64,000 nucleotides of DNA, from the NCBI RefSeq assembly GCF_023516555.1, contig NZ_JAMGBD010000001.1, forward strand, positions 930,001-994,000, read 5' to 3'. The DNA comes from Sphingomonas alba (lineage in GTDB: Bacteria; Pseudomonadota; Alphaproteobacteria; Sphingomonadales; Sphingomonadaceae). The position numbers and the translations under genes are program-made. This document shows positions 20,113 to 30,876 of the stretch, piece after piece. Below the pieces are notes generated by a model. It made no database searches. It saw nothing but the letters and a program-made list of their open reading frames with translations, and was not told where the DNA came from. Each line of letters opens with the position of its first letter. The first letter of the stretch is position 1.

Positions 20113-20731
20113 TGAACCGGGCCTCCAGCTTTTCGACCGCGGCGCGGGTCAGGACCAGCGTCTCGTGGCGCATGATGTCGTAAACGTTGGCGCCCATGGC
20201 CGGCATCAAATTGACGCTCTGCAGGTTGGCCGAGGCGTGAGCGAACGAAACGTTCAGCGCATCACCGTCGATCACCAGCGCGGTCTTGCCGAAGCCGAGC
20301 TTGCCAAGCTGCGTGTGCAGGGCCTTGGTCTTGCCTTCCTTGACGTCGAGATTGTCGATGACGACCAGCTTGCCGTCCTTCGCCTTCGACGACAGGGCCA
20401 TCTTCAGGCCAAGCGCACGGATTTTCTTGTTGAGGCTTGAGGTGAAGACGCGGGCACGCGGGCCGTGCGCCTTACCGCCGCCGACGAAGATCGGGGCGCG
20501 ACGATCGCCGTGGCGAGCCGTGCCGCCGCCCTTCTGGCGACCGAACTTCTTGCCGGTGCGGGCAACGTCGCTGCGCTCACGCGCGGCGCGGGCCGGACCA
20601 CGGCGGTTGATCAGCTGCCAGGTGACGACGCGGTGCAGAATGTCCGCACGCGGCTCGACACCGAAGATCTCGTCATTGAGATCGATGTCACCGCCCGTCT
20701 TGGCGTCGAGGGTCTGAACCTTGACCTTCAT
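20105..20731 (-). CDS. rplD: 50S ribosomal protein L4
   Basis: The 208-residue protein shows [20 protein letters not shown] and [20 protein letters not shown], typical for L4. In E. coli L4 represses its own operon by binding the S10 leader. Here the only long leader-like spacer in this operon is between rpsJ and rplC, which makes L4 a candidate ligand for it (inference). Confidence 0.98.
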   Translation of the reverse strand: MKVKVQTLDAKTGGDIDLNDEIFGVEPRADILHRVVTWQLINRRGPARAARERSDVARTGKKFGRQKGGGTARHGDRRAPIFVGGGKAHGPRARVFTSSLNKKIRALGLKMALSSKAKDGKLVVIDNLDVKEGKTKALHTQLGKLGFGKTALVIDGDALNVSFAHASANLQSVNLMPAMGANVYDIMRHETLVLTRAAVEKLEARFNG

Positions 20732-20734
20732 CGC

Positions 20735-21646
20735 TTAGCCTTCCTTGCTCTCGTCGGCGGCGGGGGCTTCACCCTCGTCGGCCGAACCGGCATCGTTGTT
20801 CTCTTCAGCCGCAGCAGCCTCTTCGGCAGCTGCTTCAGCGGCCGCACCGGCTTCCTGCTCGGCGGCGATGGCGGCGACTTCCTCGTCGCTCGGCAGCGCC
20901 GGAATTTCGTGGACCGCGGCCTCATCGACCAGGCCGGCAGCGGCGTGATCGACTTCGAGCTCCGGTGCATTTATGTCGAGGAGACCTGCCGGATAGGGCA
21001 CGTTCTCGTTGCGCGGCAGCTTAATGGCGTCGGTGACCTGCAGCCAGCCACCCTTCGAACCGGGGACCGAGCCCTTGACGAAGATCAGGCCGCGGGCGGC
21101 GTCCGTGCGGACGATCTCGAGATTCTGCTGCGTGCGGTTGCGGGCGCCCATGTGGCCGGCCATCTTCTTGTTCTTGAAGACGCGGCCCGGGTCCTGGCGG
21201 TTACCGGTCGAACCGTGCGAACGGTGCGAGACGGACACGCCGTGGGTGGCGCGAAGACCACCGAAGCCCCAGCGCTTCATGGCGCCGGCGAAACCCTTGC
21301 CCTGGGTGATGCCGCTGATGTCGACATACTGGCCGGCGACAAAGTGGTCGGCCGAGATGGTCGCGCCGACGTCGAGGAGGGCATCCTCGGCGACGCGGAA
21401 CTCGACGACGCGAGCCTTGGGCTCGACCGAAGCCTTGCCGAATGCAGCGCGCTGCGGCTTGGCGACGTTCTTCGCCTTCGCCTTGCCGGCGCCGAGGGCG
21501 ACGGCCGTGTAGCCGTCCTTGTCCATTTCGCGACGGGCGACGACCTGTACGTCTTCCAGCTGCAGGACGGTAACCGGCACGTGCCGGCCGTCCGCCTGGA
21601 ACAGGCGGGTCATGCCCATTTTCTTCGCGATCACGCCAGTGCGCAT
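20735..21646 (-). CDS. rplC: 50S ribosomal protein L3 with an acidic C-terminal tail
   Basis: The L3 core starts [20 protein letters not shown] and includes [20 protein letters not shown] and [20 protein letters not shown], with the usual loop toward the peptidyl-transferase centre. After the core, around residue 220, comes an Ala/Glu/Asp-rich tail of about 70 to 80 residues ([20 protein letters not shown]). Total length is 303, against 209 in E. coli. The ATG at 21646 is preceded by GGGAG at a suitable distance; an in-frame start at 21682 has no family support. A 210-base structured spacer precedes the gene. Confidence 0.97.
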   Translation of the reverse strand: MRTGVIAKKMGMTRLFQADGRHVPVTVLQLEDVQVVARREMDKDGYTAVALGAGKAKAKNVAKPQRAAFGKASVEPKARVVEFRVAEDALLDVGATISADHFVAGQYVDISGITQGKGFAGAMKRWGFGGLRATHGVSVSHRSHGSTGNRQDPGRVFKNKKMAGHMGARNRTQQNLEIVRTDAARGLIFVKGSVPGSKGGWLQVTDAIKLPRNENVPYPAGLLDINAPELEVDHAAAGLVDEAAVHEIPALPSDEEVAAIAAEQEAGAAAEAAAEEAAAAEENNDAGSADEGEAPAADESKEG

Positions 21647-21856
21647 GACCAAATGCTCCCAACAGAGGCCCGCAAACCCCAATGGTCCACGGGCGTGCAG
21701 CCCAAAAAATGATGCGTGCCCCGCTTGGGCTATTCCCGACCGGAAGGACGGGATGCGGGGGACGCAGGCCGGGTGTCCCGAAGGACGCCCGCGGTATCCC
21801 TTATTGTTGCGTCAGCAGGATCGCCTCGGGGCGATTCAACCGCTGCGCGCTGGCCC
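21647..21856 (-). promoter_or_regulatory. Structured 210-base spacer between rpsJ and rplC with four predicted hairpins
   Basis: No coding sequence is apparent here. Four hairpins can be drawn: 21851-21864 (TGGCC/GGCCA, overlapping the rpsJ stop), 21820-21835 (ATCGCC/GGCGAT), 21771-21790 (8-base arms with one mismatch, closing a C-UUCG-G tetraloop on the minus strand), and 21735-21752 (7-base arms with one mismatch). Such a long structured interval is unexpected inside an S10 operon. It may be a processing or feedback-regulation site. The function is unknown. Confidence 0.55.
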
Positions 21857-22168
<312 letters not shown>

Positions 22169-22262
22169 GTCCACTTACCGATGCGAAAGAGCCAAGCCCC
22201 CGAAGGAGCAAACCAAACAGGCAAGGACGCCGCTAGACCTTTCGGCCTGAACGCCGCCTTAC

Positions 22263-22268
22263 ACTATA
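22263..22268 (-). promoter_or_regulatory. Candidate -10 element (TATAGT) of an S10-operon promoter
   Basis: On the minus strand TATAGT lies about 95 bases before the rpsJ start and just downstream of the tuf terminator hairpin. No good -35 hexamer is visible 16 to 18 bases upstream, so the call rests on the -10 match and the position. Confidence 0.35.
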
Positions 22269-22276
22269 CTCAAAAG

Positions 22277-22319
22277 CGATCCGCGCGACCCTCTGGAACA
22301 AGTCCGGAGAATCGCGCGG
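22277..22319 (-). terminator. Hairpin terminator downstream of tuf
   Basis: Perfect 8-base arms CCGCGCGA (22319-22312, minus strand) and TCGCGCGG (22288-22281) enclose an inner 7-base stem with one wobble pair. They are followed by ATCGCTTTTGAG. The U-run is short (4), so termination may be partial. It would separate the str operon from the S10 operon. Confidence 0.6.
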
Positions 22320-22332
22320 AAGGCGCCCTATA

Positions 22333-23523
22333 TTACTTCGTGATCTCGGCGACAACCCCTGCGCCGACGGTCCGGCCGCCTTCGCGGATCGCGAAGCGCA
22401 GGCCCTGGTCCATGGCGATCGGGGCGATCAGCTTGACGCCCAGGTTCACGTTGTCGCCCGGCATCACCATTTCGGTGCCGGCCGGCAGCTCGACTTCGCC
22501 CGTCACGTCGGTCGTGCGGAAGTAGAACTGCGGACGATAGTTGGCGAAGAACGGCGTGTGACGGCCGCCCTCGTCCTTCGACAGGACGTAGACCTCAGCC
22601 TTAAAGTCGGTGTGCGGCTTGATCGAGCCCGGCTTGCAGAGAACCTGGCCACGCTCGACGTCCTCACGGCCGATGCCGCGGATCAGAGCGCCGATGTTGT
22701 CGCCGGCTTCACCCTGGTCGAGCAGCTTGCGGAACATTTCGACGCCGGTGACGACGGTCTTCTGGGTGTCGCGGATGCCGACAATCTCGACTTCCTCGCC
22801 AACCTTGACGACGCCGGTCTCGACGCGGCCGGTCACGACCGTGCCGCGGCCCGAGATCGAGAACACGTCTTCGATCGGCATCAGGAACGGCTTGTCCAGC
22901 GGACGCTCCGGCTGCGGGATCCACTCGTCGACGGCGGCCATCAGCTTCAGGATGGCTTCCTTGCCGATCTCCGGGTTCTTGTCTTCCAGGGCGGCGAGAG
23001 CCGAACCGGCGACGATCGGAATGTTGTCGCCGTCGAAGTCCCGCTTCGAAAGCTCTTCGCGGATTTCCAGCTCGACGAGCTCGAGCAGCTCGGGATCGTC
23101 AACCTGGTCGACCTTGTTCAGGAAGACGACCATGGTCGGAACGCCGACCTGCTTGGCGAGCAGGATGTGCTCCTTGGTCTGGGGCATCGGGCCGTCAGCG
23201 GCCGACACGACGAGGATCGCGCCGTCCATCTGGGCGGCACCGGTGATCATGTTCTTCACATAGTCGGCGTGGCCTGGGCAATCGACGTGCGCATAGTGAC
23301 GCTTGTCGGTCTCGTACTCGACGTGCGCGGTCGAGATCGTGATGCCGCGCTCGCGCTCTTCCGGAGCCTTGTCGATGTTCGCATAGTCGACGAACGTCGC
23401 GCCGCCGCTCTCGGCCAGAACCTTGGTGATCGCCGCGGTCAACGACGTCTTGCCATGGTCGACGTGACCGATGGTGCCGATGTTGCAGTGCGGCTTCGTC
23501 CGCTCAAACTTTGCCTTAGCCAT
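22333..23523 (-). CDS. tuf: Elongation factor Tu
   Basis: The 396-residue GTPase brings aminoacyl-tRNA to the ribosome. The G motifs are clear: GHVDHGKT (G1), DCPGHADY (G3) and NKVDQVDD (G4). The effector stretch [20 protein letters not shown] is present. It is the last gene of the str operon here, 74 bases after fusA. Many alphaproteobacteria have two tuf copies; only one lies in this window. Confidence 0.99.
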   Translation of the reverse strand: MAKAKFERTKPHCNIGTIGHVDHGKTSLTAAITKVLAESGGATFVDYANIDKAPEERERGITISTAHVEYETDKRHYAHVDCPGHADYVKNMITGAAQMDGAILVVSAADGPMPQTKEHILLAKQVGVPTMVVFLNKVDQVDDPELLELVELEIREELSKRDFDGDNIPIVAGSALAALEDKNPEIGKEAILKLMAAVDEWIPQPERPLDKPFLMPIEDVFSISGRGTVVTGRVETGVVKVGEEVEIVGIRDTQKTVVTGVEMFRKLLDQGEAGDNIGALIRGIGREDVERGQVLCKPGSIKPHTDFKAEVYVLSKDEGGRHTPFFANYRPQFYFRTTDVTGEVELPAGTEMVMPGDNVNLGVKLIAPIAMDQGLRFAIREGGRTVGAGVVAEITK

Positions 23524-23541
23524 TTTAAGCCTCTTCTACGT

Positions 23542-23579
23542 TAAAAACCGGGGCGCCCGCCCATGGTGCGAGCGCGCCC
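23542..23579 (-). other. Hairpin in the fusA-tuf spacer
   Basis: Arms GGGCGC (23579-23574, minus strand) and GCGCCC (23556-23551) enclose 17 bases. The T5 run follows only after CGG. This could be a weak attenuator or an RNA processing site between fusA and tuf. The geometry is not ideal for intrinsic termination. Confidence 0.3.
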
Positions 23580-23597
23580 ATAGCCACAAAAAACCGG

Positions 23598-25691
<2,094 letters not shown>

Positions 25692-25753
25692 TGATAATCT
25701 CCAATTCCGGTGGCCGCCGCGGATGGCGGCCCCGGGTTACAAAATGAATTCGG

Positions 25754-26224
25754 TTACCAGCGGTAGTGCGAGAAGGCGCGGTTCGCTTCCGCCATGCGGT
25801 GCGTGTCCTCGCGCTTCTTCACGGCGTTGCCGCGGTTCTGCGAAGCGTCCATCAGCTCGCCCGACAGGCGGCCGGCCATGGTCTTCTCCGAACGGGCGCG
25901 GGCGGCCGAGATGAGCCAGCGGATGGCCAGCGCCTGGGCGCGCTCGACGCGGACTTCGACCGGCACCTGGTAGGTGGCACCGCCGACGCGGCGGCTGCGG
26001 ACTTCGATGCCCGGCTTCACGTTGTTGAGCGCATCGTGGAAGACCTGGATGGGGTCCTTCTTGAGGCGGGTCTCGACGGTCTCGAGGGCACCATAAACGA
26101 TGCTCTCGGCGACGGACTTCTTGCCGTCGAGCATGACCGAATTCATGAACTTCGACAGGACGATATCTCCGAACTTCGGATCGGGGAGGATCTCGCGCTT
26201 CTCTGGGCGACGACGACGGGACAT
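25754..26224 (-). CDS. rpsG: 30S ribosomal protein S7
   Basis: The 156-residue protein starts [20 protein letters not shown] and has [20 protein letters not shown] and the C-terminal [21 protein letters not shown]7 nucleates the 30S head; in E. coli it represses the str operon. A hairpin-forming GC tract (GGCCGCC/GGCGGCC) lies in the 62-base gap before fusA. Confidence 0.99.
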   Translation of the reverse strand: MSRRRRPEKREILPDPKFGDIVLSKFMNSVMLDGKKSVAESIVYGALETVETRLKKDPIQVFHDALNNVKPGIEVRSRRVGGATYQVPVEVRVERAQALAIRWLISAARARSEKTMAGRLSGELMDASQNRGNAVKKREDTHRMAEANRAFSHYRW

Positions 26225-26289
26225 TGCGTTATTCCTTTATCTGAGCGGCGCGCCTGCCGTTTTTCAGGCGGCGCGGCCGACGAACCAGC

Positions 26290-26661
26290 TTACTTCGGGC
26301 GCTTGGCGCCGTACTTCGACCGCGACTGACGACGGTCCTTCACACCCTGCGTGTCGAGCACGCCGCGAAGCACGTGGTAGCGCACACCCGGAAGGTCGCG
26401 CACACGGCCGCCACGGATCAGCACGACGCTGTGCTCCTGGAGGTTGTGGCCCTCGCCCGGGATGTAGCTGATGACTTCGCGCTGGTTGGTCAGGCGGACC
26501 TTGGCAACCTTGCGCAGAGCCGAGTTCGGCTTCTTCGGGGTAGTCGTATAAACGCGAGTGCAAACGCCGCGCTTCTGCGGGTTCTGTTCCATCGCAGGGA
26601 CCTTCGACTTGGCCTTCTGCGGTTCGCGACCCTTGCGGATCAGCTGGTTAATCGTCGGCAT
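26290..26661 (-). CDS. rpsL: 30S ribosomal protein S12, with Arg at position 88
   Basis: The 123-residue protein starts [20 protein letters not shown] and has [14 protein letters not shown] with the wild-type Lys43. Residue 88 is arginine ([13 protein letters not shown], codon at 26400-26398), where E. coli has lysine. Lys-to-Arg here is a well-known streptomycin-resistance change in E. coli and Mycobacterium tuberculosis, so intrinsic streptomycin tolerance is predicted. The ATG at 26661 is chosen over an in-frame start at 26679. It heads the str operon. Confidence 0.99.
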   Translation of the reverse strand: MPTINQLIRKGREPQKAKSKVPAMEQNPQKRGVCTRVYTTTPKKPNSALRKVAKVRLTNQREVISYIPGEGHNLQEHSVVLIRGGRVRDLPGVRYHVLRGVLDTQGVKDRRQSRSKYGAKRPK

Positions 26662-26911
26662 GAAGCCTTCACCTTTCAACTGCGGTTACTTTGCCCAAAG
26701 CAAAAAGCGTGAAAGCGTCGGCCAGCCTGTCGGCAAACCGGGCCTTCACGTCCTTGAGCAATGTTCAGCTCTTGCCCGCCGGGTGTGAATCACACGATCC
26801 GCGGACGAGCGGCCCCCTAAGGGACTTTGCTTTTAAGGTCAACGGGCGAGGTACCGACGGCCCCACATCCCGGTTGAATGGAATGTAGGACCGCCGGCGC
26901 CCGTAACAAGG
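26662..26911 (-). promoter_or_regulatory. Leader and promoter region of the str operon
   Basis: This is the longest gene-free interval in the window (250 bases). On the minus strand a -35-like TTGACC (26842-26837) is followed 16 bases later by TTAGGG, a poor -10, leaving a leader of about 150 bases. A small inverted repeat CTTTG-CC-CAAAG lies at 26691-26702. No open frame or tRNA is visible. Confidence 0.4.
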
Positions 26912-27673
26912 TCAGGAGGCACGGCGGCGGCCGATCTCCTGGATGAAGGCGAAGACCTCGGTCGAAAAGGGCGCCTGGACGTCGCCCTTCCACTCGCCCA
27001 TCCGCTCGTAGAGCTTTGTCGCTCCCTGCATCATCTGCGGCGTCGCCACCGCCTTGAACGGCGCCAGCAATTCCTGCCACTCGTCATACAGTTTCTGCGC
27101 CTCCGGGCTGTCCGGCCCCAGCGGCATCGCCGCCGCGACCTTGTCGCCCAGCGCCTTCCACTGCCGGTTGTACGCCTCATGGTCGATTCCACCCGGCACG
27201 CCCTGGCCATGCTCGGCCCAGTGCGCCTGCTCCTCTTTCGAGAAGTAACGGTCGGTGATCTTGTCCCACTGCTCTTTCGACATGCTCAATTCCTCATTCC
27301 TGATCAGCGAGCAGAAGGTCGCGGCATCGACGGGCTCGCCGCGGTCGATGCGTGACTTGACGGATCGGAGCAGGCCCTCGGCTTCTTTCAGCTCTGCCTT
27401 GCGCTCGGCAATGGCGGCCAGCTGGGCGTCGATGAGTTGCTCCAGGTTGAGCGATCCGCGCCCGGTCAGCTTCGCGATCTGCGACAGCGTCAGCCCGGCG
27501 CGCTTCAGCGCGACAATGAGGTTCAGCCGCTCCAACTCTGCGGAGCCATAAAGCCGCCGCCCGCTGTACGTCCTGAGCGGCGCCACCAGCCCCTGCGCCT
27601 CGTAGTAACGCAAGGCGCGGCTGGTGAAGCCGGTGCGGCGGCAGACTTCGGAGATGTCGAGCGGCTGTTCCAT
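26912..27673 (-). CDS. MerR-family transcriptional regulator with C-terminal TipAS-like domain
   Basis: The 253-residue protein has a MerR DNA-binding domain at residues 4-72 (DISEVCRRTGFTSRALRYYE, then YSGRRLYGSAELERLNLIVA) and a helical linker. The C-terminal SMSKEQWDKITDRYFSKEEQ and AEHGQGVPGGIDHEAYNRQW resemble the TipAS/albicidin-type drug-binding fold. I chose the ATG at 27673 because the promoter ends just upstream of it; the frame is open to 27841. It should respond to a small hydrophobic or peptide-like ligand and activate its own promoter. The first gene downstream is rpsL, but that has its own leader. Confidence 0.88.
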   Translation of the reverse strand: MEQPLDISEVCRRTGFTSRALRYYEAQGLVAPLRTYSGRRLYGSAELERLNLIVALKRAGLTLSQIAKLTGRGSLNLEQLIDAQLAAIAERKAELKEAEGLLRSVKSRIDRGEPVDAATFCSLIRNEELSMSKEQWDKITDRYFSKEEQAHWAEHGQGVPGGIDHEAYNRQWKALGDKVAAAMPLGPDSPEAQKLYDEWQELLAPFKAVATPQMMQGATKLYERMGEWKGDVQAPFSTEVFAFIQEIGRRRAS

Positions 27674-27680
27674 AAACACC

Positions 27681-27711
27681 GCTATAGCGCTTGACGTTAC
27701 GTCAACTTCAA
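27681..27711 (-). promoter_or_regulatory. MerR-type promoter with operator in a 19-base spacer
   Basis: Minus strand: -35 TTGAAG (27711-27706), 19-base spacer, -10 TATAGC (27686-27681). The spacer contains the dyad TTGACGTAACGTCAA (27705-27691), with 7-base arms around one central base. Overlong 19- to 20-base spacers holding a dyad are the hallmark of MerR-activated promoters. The predicted start of transcription is about one base before the ATG at 27673. Confidence 0.8.
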
Positions 27712-28436
27712 GCGGTGATTTTGTGCTCCGCCAGCCGCTCGTAATATGGCCGGCAATGGTCGGCGACGCGCCTGCCTTCGTCATCCAGCGCCGCCTGGTC
27801 ACCGTCGGGTATCCCAAATCCCGTGCTCGCCGCCACCGCATCGTACCAGTGCGACGCCCAGATTCCGTCGGTCTCGCGAATCCCCGGCGCCCAGCTTAGC
27901 ATCACCGGATCCCAGGCAATGCCGAGCGCCTCGCACAGCTTCTCCAACATCGCCGCCGGATCGGCGAGGATGTCGGCGCTGTCGACGACCGGCGGCGCAT
28001 GCCCCAGCCGGCTCGCCTCGCGCTCGAAATATTCGACCTGACGCTCGACGCCGAGATGATCCGGGCGCACCGCCACTCGCTTGGCGGCATAGCTCGCCAC
28101 CACCCGCGCCGGATCGCGGATCAGGAAGGCGTGCCTCAGGCCCGGCAGATCCTCATGGTCGACCGGCCCCACCATATGGTGCGCCATATGCTTCTGATAC
28201 CAGATGGGCGCGCCAGTCGGGCACGGCCCCGCCATCGTCCGCGCCACGCTTAGCCAGTCGCAGTCCATCGAGCCGATGACCTCGTCAGCCATGGGCTGCG
28301 GGTCGCGGGTCTGCTTCAAATAGGCGCCATAAAAGGGCTCGTCCGAGACGAACGTATCCGCCCGCGACCCGAAGCTTCGCATCATCGCCGTGGAGAGGTT
28401 TCGCGGCCCCGACCACATGGCGATGCGGATGGTCAC
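27708..28436 (-). CDS. Sulfotransferase-like P-loop protein
   Basis: This 242-residue protein opens with TIRIAMWSGPRNLSTAMMRS, a P-loop-like PAPS 5'-phosphosulfate-binding motif. Further on are SDEPFYGAYL and RHAFLIRDPARVVASY, which match the 3'-phosphate-binding Arg/Ser of sulfotransferase folds. The GTG start at 28436 overlaps the aminotransferase stop in a GTGA, so the two are translationally coupled. The substrate is unknown. It might be an acyl or amino acid derived product, given the partner gene. Confidence 0.75.
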   Translation of the reverse strand: MTIRIAMWSGPRNLSTAMMRSFGSRADTFVSDEPFYGAYLKQTRDPQPMADEVIGSMDCDWLSVARTMAGPCPTGAPIWYQKHMAHHMVGPVDHEDLPGLRHAFLIRDPARVVASYAAKRVAVRPDHLGVERQVEYFEREASRLGHAPPVVDSADILADPAAMLEKLCEALGIAWDPVMLSWAPGIRETDGIWASHWYDAVAASTGFGIPDGDQAALDDEGRRVADHCRPYYERLAEHKITA

Positions 28437-29374
28437 GGCCTGTCCTGAGTTCCGTCGAAGGGGCGCTTCTGATCCGCGATGTCCCGATCCATGCGTTCGA
28501 TGTAGAGTCGTTGCAGCCGCTCGACCATCGGTCCCCGGCATTCGAGCTTCCGTCCATCCACTTCACGCACCGGTACAATGCCGGCAAAGGTGCCGGTCAC
28601 GAACGCCTCGTCCGCCCCGTAGACATCCGTCAGAGAGAAGTCCTTTTCGACGGCCGGAATTCCGGCTTCGCGCGCGACTTCGAGCGCAAGCTGCCGGGTA
28701 ATGCCGCCGAGGCAATATTTGCCGCTAGACGTCCAGACTTCTCCCCTGCGGACGATGAAGAAATGCGTGGAGTTGCACGTCGCCACAAACCCGTGCGGGT
28801 CGAGCATCAAAGCTTCGTCAGCCTCCGCCTGTGTCGCCTGGATGGAGGCGAGAATGCAGTTGAGCTTGGAATGCGAATTGATCTTCTGATCCTGCACCGC
28901 TGGGTCGCCCCGGCGGACGTGGACTGTGAAGAGCTTCAGGCCGCGCTCGTAGATCGCCGGGTCGGGTTCCTTATATTCGGCAATGATGACCACGGTCGGC
29001 GCACCGACGACCACGCGCGGGTCCTGGTAAGGCGTCGAGCGAATGCCGCGCGTCACCATCAACCGCACATGGACGCCGTTGGTCATCCCATTGGCGTCGA
29101 TGGTCTCGTAGAGCCGCCGCGCAAGGTCATCGCGCGACAGGCCAAGGTCCATGGCAATCGCCTTGGCGCCTTCGAACAGCCGATCGAGGTGCCGGTCTAG
29201 GAAGGCGGCGGTCGCATCCTGGACGCGAAGCCCTTCCCAGACGCCGTCGCCCAGCATGAACCCGCTATCGAAGACGGAAACCACCGCCTCCGCTCGCGGC
29301 TTCAGCTCGCCATTGACGTTGATGAGGATCGAGGCGTTGCGGGGGTCGGAAACGTCATGCATCGACTGGGCCAT
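28433..29374 (-). CDS. Class IV aminotransferase (branched-chain/D-amino-acid family)
   Basis: This PLP enzyme has about 313 residues. It shows VVSVFDSGFMLGDGVWEGLR near the N-terminus and the Lys-containing NSHSKLNCILASIQATQAEA segment. The LDPHGFVATCNSTHFFIVRR block and TDVYGADEAFVTGTFAGIVP are typical of branched-chain amino acid aminotransferases. Starts at 29374, 29362 and TTG 29395 are possible and none has a convincing ribosome site. It is coupled to the sulfotransferase-like gene downstream. Confidence 0.85.
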   Translation of the reverse strand: MAQSMHDVSDPRNASILINVNGELKPRAEAVVSVFDSGFMLGDGVWEGLRVQDATAAFLDRHLDRLFEGAKAIAMDLGLSRDDLARRLYETIDANGMTNGVHVRLMVTRGIRSTPYQDPRVVVGAPTVVIIAEYKEPDPAIYERGLKLFTVHVRRGDPAVQDQKINSHSKLNCILASIQATQAEADEALMLDPHGFVATCNSTHFFIVRRGEVWTSSGKYCLGGITRQLALEVAREAGIPAVEKDFSLTDVYGADEAFVTGTFAGIVPVREVDGRKLECRGPMVERLQRLYIERMDRDIADQKRPFDGTQDRP

Positions 29375-29434
29375 GGCCCAGTGGTGCAGCGTCAAAGCAC
29401 ACTTGGCAACTGGGCGGTCTCGCGCCCGAAAAAG

Positions 29435-30025
29435 TTAAAGGCCCAGCCTGCCCCTTTTCCCAAAGGTCGGGCGCTGCTGGAACGGGACCGGCTTGGTCTC
29501 GAACAGTGGCGCGATCGGGGCGTGAAGTTCCTCCTCGATCGCGGTGCGGTCGGGGAAGTCCGTCGGGACCTCCGGCTCAAGCATATCCGGCTCGACTGCC
29601 TGGGGTTCGACCGTTTCGGGTTCGACAGTTTCGGGTCCGATCGCCTCCGATGCTTCAGGCTGTGCGACCTCGGTTACGACGGTGACCTCCTGAACCGTAG
29701 CCTTCTTTTTCCGGCTTGGTTTCTTTGCTTTCGGCGCTTCCTCCGGCTTGGCTGGCTCGAAAGCGACGACGGGCTCAGGCTCGGCGGGTATGAAATGCAC
29801 GACCGGCAGATCTGACTCGTCCGGCAGGGCCGGCGCATCGGCTACCGGCTTGGGACTGCGCATGTCGGTAAGGTGCCACAACCCATAGAGGCCAGTGGCC
29901 ACAGCGGCCGGAAGGAATGCCGTTGCATAGGTTTGCATCCACGCCGCAACGCAGGATGCGGCGACCGTCAATGTGCAGAGGACCTCAAACGCAATCCTTC
30001 CGCGGGACTGGCGAATGCTGTGCAT
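29435..30025 (-). CDS. Membrane-anchored protein of unknown function with Glu/Pro repeats
   Basis: I do not recognise this 196-residue protein. Two hydrophobic segments lie at about residues 12-30 and 33-50. They are followed by a long acidic, proline-rich cytoplasmic or periplasmic tail containing a Lys-rich patch (KAKKPSRKKK) and a five-residue repeat of the form E-x-V-E-P. The C-terminus ends in the basic KPVPFQQRPTFGKRGRLGL. A GGGAGAG ribosome site supports the ATG at 30025. The low-complexity tail suggests a tether or interaction platform. Confidence 0.7.
   Translation of the reverse strand: MHSIRQSRGRIAFEVLCTLTVAASCVAAWMQTYATAFLPAAVATGLYGLWHLTDMRSPKPVADAPALPDESDLPVVHFIPAEPEPVVAFEPAKPEEAPKAKKPSRKKKATVQEVTVVTEVAQPEASEAIGPETVEPETVEPQAVEPDMLEPEVPTDFPDRTAIEEELHAPIAPLFETKPVPFQQRPTFGKRGRLGL
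29590..29649 (-). repeat. Four degenerate 15-base tandem repeats inside the membrane protein gene
   Basis: Units at 29590, 29605, 29620 and 29635 each encode five residues close to ETVEP on the minus strand. The two central units differ at one base in 15. The period equals five codons, so length changes stay in frame. Confidence 0.7.
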
Positions 30026-30083
30026 TGGCTCTCTCCCAATGGATTGGATTACACCGCTGAAACCTTCTTAAACGGTTAATGCT

Positions 30084-30485
30084 CTACTCGGTCGCCTTGC
30101 CGTCCCACCTCTCGGCGGGGTGACGGGCCTCCGCCTCCTCTTTTGTTGACTGGACGACCTGATCCAAATGCTCTGGCGGGCCGTAGAGCGTGTAGAGCTT
30201 CAAGGGCCTGTCCCCGGTGTTGCGGACATTGTGCCGTGCACCAGCCGGGACGATGATGCCGCTGCCATCCTCGACGTCATAGGTGTTGTCGTCGATGTCG
30301 ACTTGGCCATTGCCTTCCTCGATCCGGAAGAATTGGTCACGGCCCTTGTGGACCTCTGAACCGATGTCGCATCCCTCCGGAAGGCTCATCAGCACCAGCT
30401 GCAAATGATGGCCGGTATAGAGCACGCGCCGGAAGTCGGAATTGTCGGTGGTCTGCTTCTCGATGTCGTCGTGATAGCCCTTCAC
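30084..30485 (-). CDS. Cupin-domain protein
   Basis: The 133-residue single-domain cupin shows motif 1 as GSEVHKGRDQFFRIEEGNGQ and motif 2 as GIIVPAGARHNVRNTGDRPL. Motif 1 has only one of the usual two His, but keeps Gln, Glu and the Gly. Such proteins often bind a metal and act as sugar-phosphate isomerase-like or sensor proteins; no substrate can be named. It starts with GTG directly after the stop of the DUF3140 gene, so the two are cotranscribed. Confidence 0.8.
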   Translation of the reverse strand: MKGYHDDIEKQTTDNSDFRRVLYTGHHLQLVLMSLPEGCDIGSEVHKGRDQFFRIEEGNGQVDIDDNTYDVEDGSGIIVPAGARHNVRNTGDRPLKLYTLYGPPEHLDQVVQSTKEEAEARHPAERWDGKATE

Positions 30486-30815
30486 TCAATCCTCCTTCGT
30501 GGGATCGTGACCCCAGTTCATCAGGCTGTAGCGCCAGCGCGACGTGTAGATGTTCTCGGGACGTTGCGCCTTATGGCGATGTACGTAGCCCACGACCTTG
30601 CGCATATGGGCAAAATCCCCGTCGGCGAGATCGTCATCCGGCTTCTTCAGGATACGGACGATGTGACGGCCGCTGGCATGGCCGACGCTTTCGGTCGCGC
30701 CATCGCGGCGAAATCCGACGCTGCGGCTTTGCTCGGTCTTGAGCCAGCGATCGAGCTCGCCGGCGGTCATGTTGACCGCCTGGTCAAACTCCCTGCGCAC
30801 TTTCGCCCTGTCCAT
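30486..30815 (-). CDS. DUF3140 family protein
   Basis: The 109-residue protein has AVNMTAGELDRWLKTEQSRS, ESVGHASGRHIVRILKKPDD and AHMRKVVGYVHRHKAQRPEN, followed by SRWRYSLMNWGHDP. These blocks match the DUF3140 family as I remember it; its function is not known. The stop abuts the GTG start of the cupin gene. Similar small proteins are encoded in many soil bacteria. Confidence 0.8.
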   Translation of the reverse strand: MDRAKVRREFDQAVNMTAGELDRWLKTEQSRSVGFRRDGATESVGHASGRHIVRILKKPDDDLADGDFAHMRKVVGYVHRHKAQRPENIYTSRWRYSLMNWGHDPTKED

Positions 30816-30876
30816 GTTCGTCCAATGCGCAGAGCGGCAGCGGGTTGCAACGCGCGCCTTCTGCAGTCCGAATTGG

